A stretch of 64,000 nucleotides of DNA from Methanomicrobiales archaeon (GTDB lineage Archaea; Halobacteriota; Methanomicrobia; Methanomicrobiales; Methanospirillaceae), in contig JALHCK010000008.1 of NCBI GenBank assembly GCA_022841205.1, positions 1-64,000 of the forward strand. The letters run 5' to 3'. Below are positions 17,804 to 27,031 of the stretch, piece after piece (within the stretch, counting starts at the first letter, position 1; every line of letters begins with the position of its first letter). A model generated the notes under the pieces. That model was not told where the DNA came from. It saw nothing but the letters and a program-made list of their open reading frames with translations, and searched no databases. A program made the translations under genes and the position numbers.

Positions 17804-18868
17804 ATGTCCCGCCATCGGCACAAGATATCGAAGAAAGCCGGGATGCCCCCCGGAACGCTCCACCTCGACGGGGAACCCAGGACCGGACGGGTCCAGATCA
17901 CGCTTATCGATTATGATGCTGACCATGTCGAAGAACGGAAAGTGGGGGCCATCGAGGAGTGTTTCCCCTACCGGGACACGTCAACGGTCACCTGGATCAA
18001 CATCGATGGCCTCGCCAACACTGATGTTATAGAGAAGATCGGGCGATACTTCTCGATCCACCCGCTCATCCTGGAAGACCTCCTCAACACCAGCCAGCGT
18101 CCGAAAATGGAAGACCTTGAGGACTACCTCTACCTCAACTTAAAGATGCTGATGCTACCGGGTGCAATCGGTGAAATAAAAGTTGAACACGTCTCGTTCA
18201 TCATCGGGAAAAATTATCTCATCTCTTTCCAGGAAAGTATCGGCGACGTGTTTGACCCTGTCCGGGAGCGGATCAGGAAAGACGGAGGGAGGGTGAGAAA
18301 GAATGGTCCGGATTACCTCGCATATGCCCTTATCGACAACATCGTTGACAACTACTTCCTGGTCATGGAGAAGATCGAGGAGTGGGTGGAGGCGCTCGAA
18401 GAAGAGCTGGTGGTCAATGCTACCCAGGAAACCCTCCCGAAAATCAACCGCCTGAAGAAGGATATGCTCTTTCTCCGAAAATCGGTCTGGCCCCTCCGCG
18501 AGATGATCCTTACCCTAGAACGGTCGGATTCCCCGCTGATCAGGGATGACACCCGTATATATCTGCGGGATGTATACGACCATGCAATCCAGGTGATCGA
18601 TACGCTCGAAACGTTCCGGGACATGGTCTCCGGAATGATCGATATCTACCTCTCCAGCCTCTCGTACAAGATGAACGAGATAATGAAGGTGCTCACCCTT
18701 ATTGCAACCATTTTCATTCCCCTGACCTTTGTGGCCGGCGTATATGGTATGAACTTCCGGTACATGCCCGAACTTTACTGGGAATACGGTTACTATGCAG
18801 TGTGGGGGATCATGATTGCGATCGTGGCGATAATGCTCGCATATTTCCGGGATCGGCAGTGGATCTGA
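17804..18868 (+). CDS. corA: CorA-type Mg2+/Co2+ channel
   Basis: A 354-residue CorA family protein. The large cytoplasmic N-terminal domain has the usual helical region with HPLILEDLLNTSQRPKMED. The C-terminus has two membrane spans separated by the selectivity loop, with the signature YGMNFRYMPEL. Pentameric assembly and magnesium uptake are known for the family. The start ATG 17804 is preferred over TTG 17786, which lies 18 bases earlier without a clear ribosome binding site. The adjacent antiporter gene suggests a divalent cation transport pair. Confidence 0.9.
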   Translation: MSRHRHKISKKAGMPPGTLHLDGEPRTGRVQITLIDYDADHVEERKVGAIEECFPYRDTSTVTWINIDGLANTDVIEKIGRYFSIHPLILEDLLNTSQRPKMEDLEDYLYLNLKMLMLPGAIGEIKVEHVSFIIGKNYLISFQESIGDVFDPVRERIRKDGGRVRKNGPDYLAYALIDNIVDNYFLVMEKIEEWVEALEEELVVNATQETLPKINRLKKDMLFLRKSVWPLREMILTLERSDSPLIRDDTRIYLRDVYDHAIQVIDTLETFRDMVSGMIDIYLSSLSYKMNEIMKVLTLIATIFIPLTFVAGVYGMNFRYMPELYWEYGYYAVWGIMIAIVAIMLAYFRDRQWI

Positions 18869-18892
18869 GCGCCGGCAGGTGTGGAGCCCGCG

Positions 18893-18906
18893 ACAATATC
18901 ATATTA
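18893..18906 (+). promoter_or_regulatory. TATA-like box upstream of the PrsW-type gene
   Basis: The AT-rich tatcatattatc lies about 35 bases before ATG 18936 and supports that codon rather than ATG 18879 as the start. Confidence 0.4.
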
Positions 18907-18935
18907 TCACGGGCCCGGTTCAACCTCATGTCCGT

Positions 18936-19613
18936 ATGGCGACCGCCCCCCTCCTGATGCTCGCCATAGCCCCGGCGTTATTCTGGCTCTGGTACTTCTA
19001 CCAGAAGGACCGCTATGAGCCCGAACCCCTGGCCTGGACCCTGATGGTGTATCTCTTCGGGATCGCCGTTACGATACCGGTAGCCCTGATCGAAGGGGTC
19101 TTTGCCATCTTTTTTACCGATTTTTTCATCACTGTCCTGATCGCCCCGGTCATCGAAGAGGCGGGCAAGTACCTGGTGGTCCGGAGGACGGTATACGAAT
19201 CCGCCGAATTTGATGAACCGGTGGATGGGATCGTGTATGCCGCTGCGGTAGGGTTGGGATTTGCCACCCTCGAAAATATCATCTATGTCTTCTCTGCACT
19301 CGAGACATCGATCGAGCTCGCTGTCCAGACCGGCCTCGTGCGTGCCCTCATTTCCGTCCCGGGACACGTACTTTTCTCGGCGATGTGGGGATATGCGCTC
19401 GGGAAGGCGCGATTTCTGCCGGCATCGCGCCGTTCCGCAGTCATATTCAGCGGGCTGTTCCTTGCCATGGCAGCGCATACACTCTTCAATCTCCTCCTTT
19501 ACACGGCCATTGGCTTTGCCCTCTTGATCCTGGTCGTTGTACCGGTCCTCTGGCTCATCGTCCAGCGAAAGATTAATGAATCGCTGAACAACTCGATGTA
19601 CCGCCCGAAGTGA
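18936..19613 (+). CDS. PrsW-type intramembrane metalloprotease
   Basis: A 225-residue protein with about seven or eight membrane spans, belonging to the PrsW/CPBP-like group of glutamic-type membrane proteases. Conserved blocks are PVIEEAGKYL, DEPVDGIVYAAAVGLGF, PGHVLFSAMWGYALG and AMAAHTLFN, which place paired Glu, then His and His, at the presumed metal or catalytic site. In bacteria PrsW starts the breakdown of an anti-sigma factor. Archaea lack that system, so the substrate here is unknown. The start was set at ATG 18936 from the TATA-like box. It follows corA by about 70 bases. Confidence 0.8.
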   Translation: MATAPLLMLAIAPALFWLWYFYQKDRYEPEPLAWTLMVYLFGIAVTIPVALIEGVFAIFFTDFFITVLIAPVIEEAGKYLVVRRTVYESAEFDEPVDGIVYAAAVGLGFATLENIIYVFSALETSIELAVQTGLVRALISVPGHVLFSAMWGYALGKARFLPASRRSAVIFSGLFLAMAAHTLFNLLLYTAIGFALLILVVVPVLWLIVQRKINESLNNSMYRPK

Positions 19614-19850
19614 ATCAATGACCGGTCAGGACTTCGGGAAAAGCAGAGGCCAGGTGGGTCAATTTTCTAATTAAGAATCATGCGAAGTCACTGCTGGCTG
19701 TCAGCTGGTTTTATCTGAAAAAAAACTGGACTAGATCAACGAAATCGTTCCGAAGCTTTGAGCATTATAACGAGGAACATGAACTCTAATGCCGAACCCT
19801 TAGAACCACCTGGAATGGATCCACGGGCTGTCAGCATAAACCCTCCAGCC

Positions 19851-19861
19851 CGTATATTTTA
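19851..19861 (+). promoter_or_regulatory. TATA box of the B3/B4 gene
   Basis: The sequence cgtatatttta ends about 23 bases before ATG 19884, giving a leaderless transcript at that codon. Confidence 0.5.
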
Positions 19862-19883
19862 CATGATATTGCGAATACTCTCC

Positions 19884-20564
19884 ATGGATTTTACAAACGA
19901 GATCATGGCCGCGTTTCCGGGGATTTGCGTGGCCGGAGGGGATGTCCGGTCCGTCCACATCACCCGGTTGGATCCCAGGCTCGAAGCCCTGAAGCAGGAA
20001 ATTGTCGGAGAGATAAGTGTTAGGTATACCCTGGAACGGATCAAGGATGAGCCGCTCTTCCGGGCGTATCGTGACTTCTTCTGGAGCGTGGGCCTTGACC
20101 CTACCAGGACGCGCCCGGCCTCTGAAGCCCTGGTGCGGAGGATCCTTTCCGGCGGGAGGCTCCCGGTCATAAACACCGCGGTCGATGCCTACAACCTGGC
20201 CTCAGTCCGGTCCGGGATACCAATCGCCGCGTTTGATGCTGACATGCTGCAGGGACCACTGGCGATGCGCTTTGCTGCGGAAGGGGAGCAATTTCGTGGA
20301 ATCGGAATGGAAAAACCGGTGGTGCTTTCGAAAAATCAGGTCATTCTCACTGCCGCTAATCAGATCATCGCCATCTATCCCTACCGCGACTCTGAGGCAA
20401 CGAAGGTGACCCCTGATACGAAGAATATCCGTTTACTCACCTGCGGTGTGCCAAAAGTTCCACGGGAAACGGTGATTTCGGCATACGGGATGTGTGCAGG
20501 GTTTCTTGAGAATTTCACCAGTGGCGTGGCATCGGCCTGCCGTCTTTTCCCTCCCGGTCCATGA
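19884..20564 (+). CDS. B3/B4 tRNA-binding-domain protein
   Basis: A 226-residue stand-alone protein built from the B3/B4 domain also found in the beta subunit of phenylalanyl-tRNA synthetase. Blocks such as PLFRAYRDFFWSVGLDPTRTRPASEALVRR and INTAVDAYNLASVRSGIPIAAFD are typical. In the synthetase this domain helps edit mischarged tRNA, and free-standing versions may do so in trans, but this is not shown here. The start at ATG 19884 fits a TATA box about 25 bases earlier and removes an unconserved 42-residue extension. No synthetase gene is adjacent. Confidence 0.8.
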   Translation: MDFTNEIMAAFPGICVAGGDVRSVHITRLDPRLEALKQEIVGEISVRYTLERIKDEPLFRAYRDFFWSVGLDPTRTRPASEALVRRILSGGRLPVINTAVDAYNLASVRSGIPIAAFDADMLQGPLAMRFAAEGEQFRGIGMEKPVVLSKNQVILTAANQIIAIYPYRDSEATKVTPDTKNIRLLTCGVPKVPRETVISAYGMCAGFLENFTSGVASACRLFPPGP

Positions 20565-21103
20565 TTACATCGGGACAATTTCACAACGGGATGATAGGTG
20601 ATCTTCCATGTGAGCACCCGGACCGTGGCAGGAGCCACGTTCGATCCGGCCGTTTGGCAGGGTATCCAGCCACATGTCAGGAAACGGAATACGAACCGGG
20701 TGTTGCATCCCGGATTTTCAATGCGTTCAGGCTCCAGCCTCAACGGATCTCTTTTGGTGTGCGCTTGGTATACCCCCGAAAGGGCGCGAGTGGTTTTCCA
20801 TAAAGCTTCAGAGGCATAGAGGATTGGCTATGCCAGGAAGGCTAATCCAGGGAAAGGCTGGCCAGGGACATGCCGGGCCATTTGAATGAACGGTGCTGTG
20901 GTTACTTACTACTTCCAATCGGTAACCTTAAAAGATGAAATCCCGGTTCATAATCTGCAAAGAGGTTGGAAGGTGATCCGGCTCTTAATAATAATTCTCA
21001 GAAAGTTCCCTTCAAGCGGTGAATTGCCCCCAAGATTTGAATGAACATAGCAACATACCTGCACGATTTTCCTATTTCACAGTGTATAGGGGCCAGAGAA
21101 TGA
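20565..21103. other. Intergenic region before the histone gene, no gene seen
   Basis: No convincing coding frame is present. Around 20820-20885 short imperfect direct repeats of the form ccaggaaggc / ccagggaaaggc / ccagggacatgcc occur. The composition becomes AT-rich toward the histone promoter. Confidence 0.35.
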
Positions 21104-21116
21104 AAATATATAAATA
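21104..21116 (+). promoter_or_regulatory. TATA box of the histone gene
   Basis: The sequence atatataaata lies about 40 bases before the GTG start. A second tatataat at about 21133-21140 overlaps the leader. Ribosome binding site gaggt is at 21141-21145, 7 bases before the start. Confidence 0.6.
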
Positions 21117-21152
21117 CATCAAAATTCTTCGGTATATAATGAGGTAATCAAG

Positions 21153-21359
21153 GTGGCAGATTTACCTATTGCTGCAGTTGTACGAATTGCAAAAAAGAGT
21201 GGAGCAGAGCGTGTTGGCCATGATGGTGCAGAAGCTTTGCTGAAAGAGGCAGAAGACTACATTGCCCATCTCACGAGGGAGGCAACCAAGCTCGCCATGC
21301 ACGCAGGACGAAAAACTCTCAAAGAAGAGGATGTGTATCTCGCCGCACGATCGGTGTGA
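21153..21359 (+). CDS. Archaeal histone
   Basis: A 68-residue histone-fold protein, the normal size for archaeal HMf-type histones, which dimerise and wrap DNA. The three-helix fold is visible, with IAAVVRIAKKSGAERVG as helix 1, a long helix 2 through EALLKEAEDYIAHLTREATKLAMHAGR, and KTLKEEDVYLAARSV as the C-terminal part. The GTG start at 21153 has gaggt 7 bases upstream and a strong TATA box. It is a single-gene unit, and a DUF1059 gene follows about 100 bases later with its own promoter. Confidence 0.95.
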   Translation: MADLPIAAVVRIAKKSGAERVGHDGAEALLKEAEDYIAHLTREATKLAMHAGRKTLKEEDVYLAARSV

Positions 21360-21465
21360 GATTACTTCTCTAACCATTCATTTTTCAATTGGGTAACCCG
21401 GACTGTGGCCCGGGATGAAAAAAAGCTATAAGTAGCTACACGATAATTACCCAGCTGGTGCTATA

Positions 21466-21630
21466 ATGCCGTCTTTTAAATGTATTGCTAAGAACTGTTC
21501 GTTCGAAACCTCTGCTCCCACCGAGGCTGAATTGATGAAAAAGATCGCCGAACATGCAAAGGCCGTCCATAACATGGACCCTCTTCCTCCGGATATCCTG
21601 GCCAAGGTGAAGGCTGCAATCAAGCCGTAA
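21466..21630 (+). CDS. DUF1059 small protein, 54 residues
   Basis: This short gene encodes MPSFKCIAKNCSFETSA followed by a helical stretch that ends in DILAKVKAAIKP. The Cys pair in CIAKNC and the AEHAKAVHNMD segment match the DUF1059 family of small predicted metal-binding proteins, often found in methanogens and haloarchaea. The His residues downstream could complete a metal site. Function is unknown. A TATA-like gctataagta lies at about 21425-21434, and a ggtg box at 21457-21460. A T-run follows the stop. Confidence 0.75.
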   Translation: MPSFKCIAKNCSFETSAPTEAELMKKIAEHAKAVHNMDPLPPDILAKVKAAIKP

Positions 21631-21644
21631 TGAAGATTTATCTC

Positions 21645-21664
21645 TGCTTTTTCATTTTTTTTTC
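21645..21664 (+). terminator. T-run terminator after the DUF1059 gene
   Basis: Two runs of T separated by ca follow the stop codon by about 15-30 bases, typical of archaeal intrinsic termination. Confidence 0.55.
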
Positions 21665-22587
21665 ACTTTATTTCGGCTTTTCCGGGGAATTGTGCTGGGA
21701 ATTCCTGAAGTGTCCCCAGAATCCTGCTCGTACCAGACGGAAGGTATACTGCGATGATAAACGATGCTATGCCGGAGAATTGGCAGTGTGCACCACCGTG
21801 CAACATAGGAATTGGTTTGGTGAAACCAGTCAACATCGGCATCCGGGCGCAATGAGGTAGAACAATATCGCTTTCGGTCGAATGAACGAGTTTTCCGCCA
21901 ACACTGTCCATACCCATGGTATCCGGAACCCGTTGACGACAGGGAGAAACCCTCCAGAACCCTCCGCGGGGTTCGATAATTCCCCGCAGGTTTCCTGTAA
22001 CTGAAAGTGGTGTGAACCTGGAACTGCTCACGATTCTGAATCGTAGGGGGAGATGCGTCTATAACAATTCTCTCATTTGCCATGAGTTGGGGAGATGTTG
22101 GAGCTGATGAATGCCTCCAGCTCAGGGGTTTGAAGTGACAGTAACAGGTGACTCGAGCGAACCGGATGTCCTTGAAATGTTTGTACCACGGCAGGTATGG
22201 TACCGGTAGAGAAAAGAATTCCTCAAAATGTAATCAGGTTTACATGAAATGGGAAAAATGGTTAAGGTTTTGTCACATGAGGGGTTCGTGATACCGCCAA
22301 TTCCCATTTCATGGAGCCACCTTGATTGATGGTCAGAATTGACTTTAATTCTTGGCTTAAATATTTTTCTGTTAATCCTGGGCCATGTGGTATCCCGGGT
22401 GGAACTTTTTTCCTTGAACTGGGAACTGGATATCAGCGTCAAAGTGGATAAGGTATTACCATTTCGGATTCGATTTCGGAACGGGAAAGGGGGGGCGCAT
22501 GGTTCTCTGGCTGGTGTTTGCACGTTTGCCCGGAGCCGGGAAAAATTGGAACGATGATTAAATCCTGCCAGAACCGGCCAGGATAGT
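21665..22587. other. 0.9 kb region without a supported gene
   Basis: Frames of 120-143 codons on the minus strand have no protein-like pattern. The stretch contains the 13-base inverted repeat at 22243-22313, listed separately. Otherwise nothing specific was seen. Confidence 0.4.
22243..22313. repeat. Perfect 13-base inverted repeat with 45-base loop
   Basis: catgaaatgggaa at 22243-22255 is the exact reverse complement of ttcccatttcatg at 22301-22313. The arms are AT-rich relative to the region, and no gene spans them. Possible roles are a structured RNA, a protein binding site pair or the end of a lost element. Confidence 0.65.
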
Positions 22588-24231
22588 TCACCCGTTCGGG
22601 TTCACCACACGTCCCATGAAGAGGATATTCCCGGTATCATTGTCCTGGATTAAGAATATGAAGGGATGATCTGCCCGGAATACAGGAATTGGTTCGAAGT
22701 CCGAGTAATAGGCCATAGTCATCGTAACCGCCGTCGCAGCTGCAGCTTCGGTACCCTCCTCGTTGACATCGACAAACGCTTTATGGTAGACCTCGTCAAT
22801 CCACAATTCCCCGGTTCCATCCATCCCAGAGAAATCGGCATATGAACAGAACGCGGTCGGCATCCCCATCTTTATCAGGGCATCCCCAAGTCTATACTCT
22901 GTTTCCAGCTTGAACTTCGGGAAATACACTTTCACCTGATGGTAGACGAGCGCCTGCTGAACTTTCGACACTTCCTGGGGAGTCAGGGAGGACTCTACCG
23001 CTTCCAAGTCATCATCCCTGGGCAGGATGACAAGCATGGACAGTTCTTTCCCATTCATGTGGGCATACGGCATGCCAAGCGCCTGGAATGTCCCGGTCTC
23101 GGCATACCAGTATTCATCGGTGCTTTGCATCATCGGGACACGGACGGTCTGCGATGGACTGATCCTGAAATCTTCCTCAATGGTGTTTTTCTTTTCAAAC
23201 TGCTTGTCCCATGTCCCTTTGAAGTAGATCGCATTGGTGATCACCAGCGGGGTAAGAGGATGGATCGATCCCTCCGGCAGCAAATTCTGGATCCTGTTTG
23301 CGGTTTGCTCTTTGACCCACTGGTTGATGGTCTCCCGGGAAGACTCCGGGGAGCCGATGAATTCAAGGTTGGTGACTTGTGCCGAATAAAAACTGCGCGC
23401 AATCCCTGTGTAAGACGGGAGGAACGAGTGTCTCTTATCTGCCCAGAGTGCGTTTGCCGTTCGCAGGGTATAGCCCAACCCTCCTTTGTTCAGCCCGCCG
23501 GTGATCTCAGAAAAACCCTTCTGCCGGGTTGCTGCATCAACGGGAAAATGGAAGACCGACTGGATCTCGTTGGCGGTCAGCCCCCGCGCACCTTCGTAGG
23601 TGACGGCAAGGGCAGACGATATGCTCCACGGCGAGAAGAAGATATTTTTACCGGCCTGTTTGGGATCCTTGATGAGCCGGGAATAGAATTCCAGGGCAAA
23701 CTGGTTATTGGCCTGAACCACATTCTTCCCGCTTGCTGAAACCGGTGCAACGGGATTTTTTGCCTCCGTCGGGGTCTGTCTGGAATTCAGCATCGCGGCC
23801 TTTTCAGACGAATACTTATTAGTCAACAGCGATTCCTTGCTGTAACCGGGGGTATATTTCGAAGGATCGGATATGATGAATTCCAGGGTTGGCGTTGGTG
23901 ACGGGGATAGGGCAGGTGTCGGTTTGTGGACTCCGTTGCCCGGCAACGGGGGCGTATAGGTTTCCGGCAGTGTGGGTATATAGGTCTGGTCCTTCCAGGC
24001 CTGGAGAGCCTGTGATTTTACACCGGATTCGAGGCGGGATTGCAGGAGGACTCCGGACTTCGTGGTTGAAGAGCTGGCATCCGGTTCGAAGCCAGGGTAC
24101 ATTTTCTGCAATCCTGTAAGTTCCGGACTCGTCAACCCATAGTTACCTGCCGCAGATACAGGAGCAAGGATTGGGAGAGTGGCTATACCAATGATAATTG
24201 AAGTGGTTATGGCACACAGTATCGGTTTCAT
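22588..24231 (-). CDS. Secreted serpin (serine protease inhibitor)
   Basis: A 547-residue protein with a signal peptide (hydrophobic core IIIGIATLPILAPVSA), then a linker of about 150 residues rich in Pro, Ser and Thr, and a complete serpin domain from about residue 175 to the end. Serpin blocks are FFSPWSISSALAVTYEGARG, ANALWADK, NAIYFKGTWDKQF, the breach and hinge segment AFVDVNEEGTEAAAAT and the C-terminal HPFIFLIQDNDTGNILFMGRV. The small alanines of the hinge are those of inhibitory serpins. By counting from the hinge, the cleaved bond would fall near Met-Ala-Tyr (inference). The start is ATG 24231, since aggtgagg sits just before it and GTG 24243 lies inside that box. A truncated relative is at 4763-5017. 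Confidence 0.93.
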   Translation of the reverse strand: MKPILCAITTSIIIGIATLPILAPVSAAGNYGLTSPELTGLQKMYPGFEPDASSSTTKSGVLLQSRLESGVKSQALQAWKDQTYIPTLPETYTPPLPGNGVHKPTPALSPSPTPTLEFIISDPSKYTPGYSKESLLTNKYSSEKAAMLNSRQTPTEAKNPVAPVSASGKNVVQANNQFALEFYSRLIKDPKQAGKNIFFSPWSISSALAVTYEGARGLTANEIQSVFHFPVDAATRQKGFSEITGGLNKGGLGYTLRTANALWADKRHSFLPSYTGIARSFYSAQVTNLEFIGSPESSRETINQWVKEQTANRIQNLLPEGSIHPLTPLVITNAIYFKGTWDKQFEKKNTIEEDFRISPSQTVRVPMMQSTDEYWYAETGTFQALGMPYAHMNGKELSMLVILPRDDDLEAVESSLTPQEVSKVQQALVYHQVKVYFPKFKLETEYRLGDALIKMGMPTAFCSYADFSGMDGTGELWIDEVYHKAFVDVNEEGTEAAAATAVTMTMAYYSDFEPIPVFRADHPFIFLIQDNDTGNILFMGRVVNPNG

Positions 24232-24531
24232 GTCGCCCCTCACCTAACGTGTAGTACCATGACACCTCAACCTTAAAGATTATTTGATCCTCCCGGTTGA
24301 AGTAATGCTGGAAATCCCTTCCGGGATCAATACGGGTGCTACACTAGGGAATCGATAAGAGACCGGGAAGCGACTGATCGATATAGGTGCTCATTCTAAC
24401 CGTCTGGAACATTATATCTCATCTTCTGGAGGATGTGAGCGTTGCTCTGGACAATGTCCACACAAACCAGGAGATCAAAGGGATAAAGACGGTAAAAGGA
24501 TGGTTTAGCCCCAGTTTCCCTTTAAAAAAGA

Positions 24532-24945
24532 TTACATGATTCGTTTTCTACCTGGTGTTACCAGTGACCCGTATGCGGAGTTTATTCCCGGGTAACTTTT
24601 TTCAGATGATTTTTCCCCAAAGAAATTCGTAACCGGATCGATTTTTTTGCTTGGAATTTTTGGAAGGTTCGAAAATCTGTCTGAACTGGAGGTTGGCAAT
24701 ACGAGTACTGGCATCGTATCATATTTTGTCTTCATCGAATCCGGGTTTGAGCGGGAATTTTCGGCAGAGCCACTGATATCCTCGGCAGACATTCCCCAGT
24801 ATGCATTTTTACTGTAATCCGGCGGTCCTGATTTGTATCCCCAGGGCAAATATTTTACATTGCAGCTTTCACACCCGGCGGACACAATAGAACCGAGGCA
24901 GCTTGCAAGGATAATGACAGCGAGAAGACCTGATTTACATTTCAT
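24532..24945 (-). CDS. Small secreted protein of unknown function
   Basis: A 137-residue protein beginning MKCKSGLLAVIILASCLG, a clear signal peptide ending near a Cys, followed by a hydrophilic Ser- and Pro-rich body with CESCNV near residue 25. It may be a lipoprotein or a secreted protein with a Cys pair. I recognise no family. It lies 300 bases upstream of the serpin gene in the same orientation, so the two could be functionally linked, though each seems to have its own promoter. Confidence 0.6.
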   Translation of the reverse strand: MKCKSGLLAVIILASCLGSIVSAGCESCNVKYLPWGYKSGPPDYSKNAYWGMSAEDISGSAENSRSNPDSMKTKYDTMPVLVLPTSSSDRFSNLPKIPSKKIDPVTNFFGEKSSEKSYPGINSAYGSLVTPGRKRIM

Positions 24946-25125
24946 GATGTTTTTTTGTTTCAGAACGAATAAAAATTTTCTAGTAATCGTCCAGGATTCC
25001 TGCCCGCTCCCCCCGGTATTGCATCATAATGAGGAAAACAGCCTGATCGATTTGTCATCTGGTGACGACCGAATCGCGACGCTCGATGTACAATCCGTGC
25101 CTGCATAAATACGGTACCTGTCAAT

Positions 25126-26364
25126 TCAGGATCTTTTGAGATGTTGCGGCTTCATAAGGGTGAATGCGAGGATGATGCCGATGATTGCCAGAAAAAAGAC
25201 CCAGGGAAACACCCCGAGGTAGTTTCCCGTCGTTGTCCTGATGAATCCTGCAAGCTGGGGGCCGGTGATTGCCCCTGCACCAAATGCCAGAAAGATCACA
25301 CCATAACACCTCGGGTAGTCGTTTGTCCCAAAGTAGCTTGCCGTGGCTGTCGGGGCGATGGCGAGCCATCCACCAAGGCATCCCCAGAGTACAGCAAAGG
25401 CAGTGATGTACACCACGGTTACAGGTGCCTGCCACATGGCGAAGGAGGCCAGAGCTATCAGGATAAAGGTCGTCACAGCTATGTTCCCCGGGTTGAACCG
25501 GTCGCTAAGAAATCCGAATGCCAGCCTCCCACCACCATTAAAGATGGCAAAGAATCCCACGAGAGCTGTCGCAAGGACGGTCTCGATTCCTACGATCTCC
25601 GTTCCAACCGGTTTCGAGATGGAAACCGCCATCAGCCCCGCGATACACGCGATGAAGTAACACATCCAGAGCCCGTAGAATGCAGGTGTCTTTAGCATCT
25701 CAGAACGGTTGCACTCACATCTGAAGTTATTCTTCTCTCCCGAAATATTCCATCCGGAGGGCTTCCACCCCGCTGGCGGGAAGATGAGTGGGAGTGCCAG
25801 TGGAACGGTGACGATGATGGTCCCGATCCCGAAGATCCGGAAGGTGGTCATAACCCCGGAAACTGCAATGAAATATCCAGCGAGGTTTGCGGTGATGAAC
25901 GCTGAAAAGCCGACCCCGAACACGGTCAGCCCTACCGCAAGCCCCCTCCGATCAGGGAACCACCGGGCGGCGACAGCGACCGTTGCACCGTAGGCAATCC
26001 CGATACCGATGCCACCGATTATTCCATACATGACAGACAGCATGGTGACATTTGAGGCTGTCGATGCAAGCAGCCAGCCCAGGCCGGTCAGGATGCAGCC
26101 GGCGATGGTGATCTTCCGCGGTCCGTGGGTCTCAACGTACCTGCCGGTCAGGGCCATGGTGACTGAGAATACTGCAAGGATGACCGAATAGGGCAGGAGC
26201 ACGTCATTTGCGGTGATGGTCTGTCCGAAGTCAGTGGAGAAATATTCGATGAGTGGGTTGACAAACACGCTCCACGAGTAGACCGCCCCGAGGCAGAGAT
26301 TGATGATCAGGCCTGCACCAACTAGCATCCATCTCCCCTTCTCCAGGGGCATCCCGAGCAACAT
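25126..26364 (-). CDS. Major facilitator transporter, OFA (oxalate/formate antiporter) type
   Basis: A 412-residue transporter with 12 predicted spans. The N-terminus WMLVGAGLIINLCLGAVYSW and the blocks GIGIGIAYG and WFPDRRGLAVGLTVFGVGF are characteristic of the OFA branch of the MFS. Family members exchange small carboxylates, and a methanogen could use one for formate or similar acids, but the substrate is not shown. An aggaagg box precedes ATG 26364, and ATG 26352 is an alternative. It has no operon partner. Confidence 0.88.
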   Translation of the reverse strand: MLLGMPLEKGRWMLVGAGLIINLCLGAVYSWSVFVNPLIEYFSTDFGQTITANDVLLPYSVILAVFSVTMALTGRYVETHGPRKITIAGCILTGLGWLLASTASNVTMLSVMYGIIGGIGIGIAYGATVAVAARWFPDRRGLAVGLTVFGVGFSAFITANLAGYFIAVSGVMTTFRIFGIGTIIVTVPLALPLIFPPAGWKPSGWNISGEKNNFRCECNRSEMLKTPAFYGLWMCYFIACIAGLMAVSISKPVGTEIVGIETVLATALVGFFAIFNGGGRLAFGFLSDRFNPGNIAVTTFILIALASFAMWQAPVTVVYITAFAVLWGCLGGWLAIAPTATASYFGTNDYPRCYGVIFLAFGAGAITGPQLAGFIRTTTGNYLGVFPWVFFLAIIGIILAFTLMKPQHLKRS

Positions 26365-27031
26365 GGCAACTTTTCCTTCCTGATCATCGTCCGTAAGGCA
26401 ACATCTTTAATGGTAAGGTTGTTTATTAATAACTCTGCGGCAGAAAGAAAAAGAATTTCGGGGTTCAAAATTTCAAATATTAACCACCTGCCATAAAGAG
26501 GGTTCCGTGCGAGTTCCAGGTCTTTTCCAAGCTTTTTTTAAACCTTTTAAAGGGTTTATTCGACAAAATAACCGACAATAATTGTTTCTTGGGTAATCCT
26601 CACGGATTGCGCACAGTGGCGATCGACCTGCTGGTCCGGCCATTACTACCTCTCAATATTGAAAGCCCATACAAACGCAAACAAAGAGCAGGTTTTCAAA
26701 CTAATTTAAACCGCTTATTTGAGAAAATAGTCAATTTAATCAATATTCCTCCAAAAGGGTGGACATCATTTCCCATGGAACCTGATTTAACTGGCATTTC
26801 TTCGGTAAAAAGAGCTCAATCTGGGCTTATTTGGGATGAGAAACGCTGGGGTCTTCCAGAGTTCAACAAACGAGGAATAATATCCGATTTTTGTCCACTA
26901 TCTATACGGACCCATTTGGATCTATTCTACCTCATAAAATCGGCAATTACATTCGTAACCGGGGAGGGACATGATGCTCCATTGCAGGTATTTGCCGTGC
27001 TTGCCCAGTAGTTAATTGTTTAAGGAATAGT
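26365..27031. other. AT-rich region with one dubious ORF
   Basis: The region between the MFS gene and the frameshifted secreted gene is AT-rich. It includes the MFS promoter on the minus strand and the open frame listed separately at 26589-27011. No other feature was recognised. Confidence 0.35.
26589..27011 (+). CDS. Possible orphan or fragmentary protein gene
   Basis: A 140-residue frame from a TTG codon, with protein-like segments such as NLNRLFEKIVNLINIPPKGW and SGLIWDEKRWGLPEF. The same frame is open back to 26484 but without ATG or GTG. Codon use is AT-rich, unlike the neighbours. No family is recognised and no ribosome binding site precedes the TTG. It may be a piece of an acquired gene or chance. 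Confidence 0.3.
   Translation: MGNPHGLRTVAIDLLVRPLLPLNIESPYKRKQRAGFQTNLNRLFEKIVNLINIPPKGWTSFPMEPDLTGISSVKRAQSGLIWDEKRWGLPEFNKRGIISDFCPLSIRTHLDLFYLIKSAITFVTGEGHDAPLQVFAVLAQ

Noticed and set aside
21652..22083. Two overlapping minus-strand frames of 122-143 codons
   Set aside because: No hydrophobic pattern, motif or ribosome binding site; considered as further serpin remnants, but no serpin block was found.
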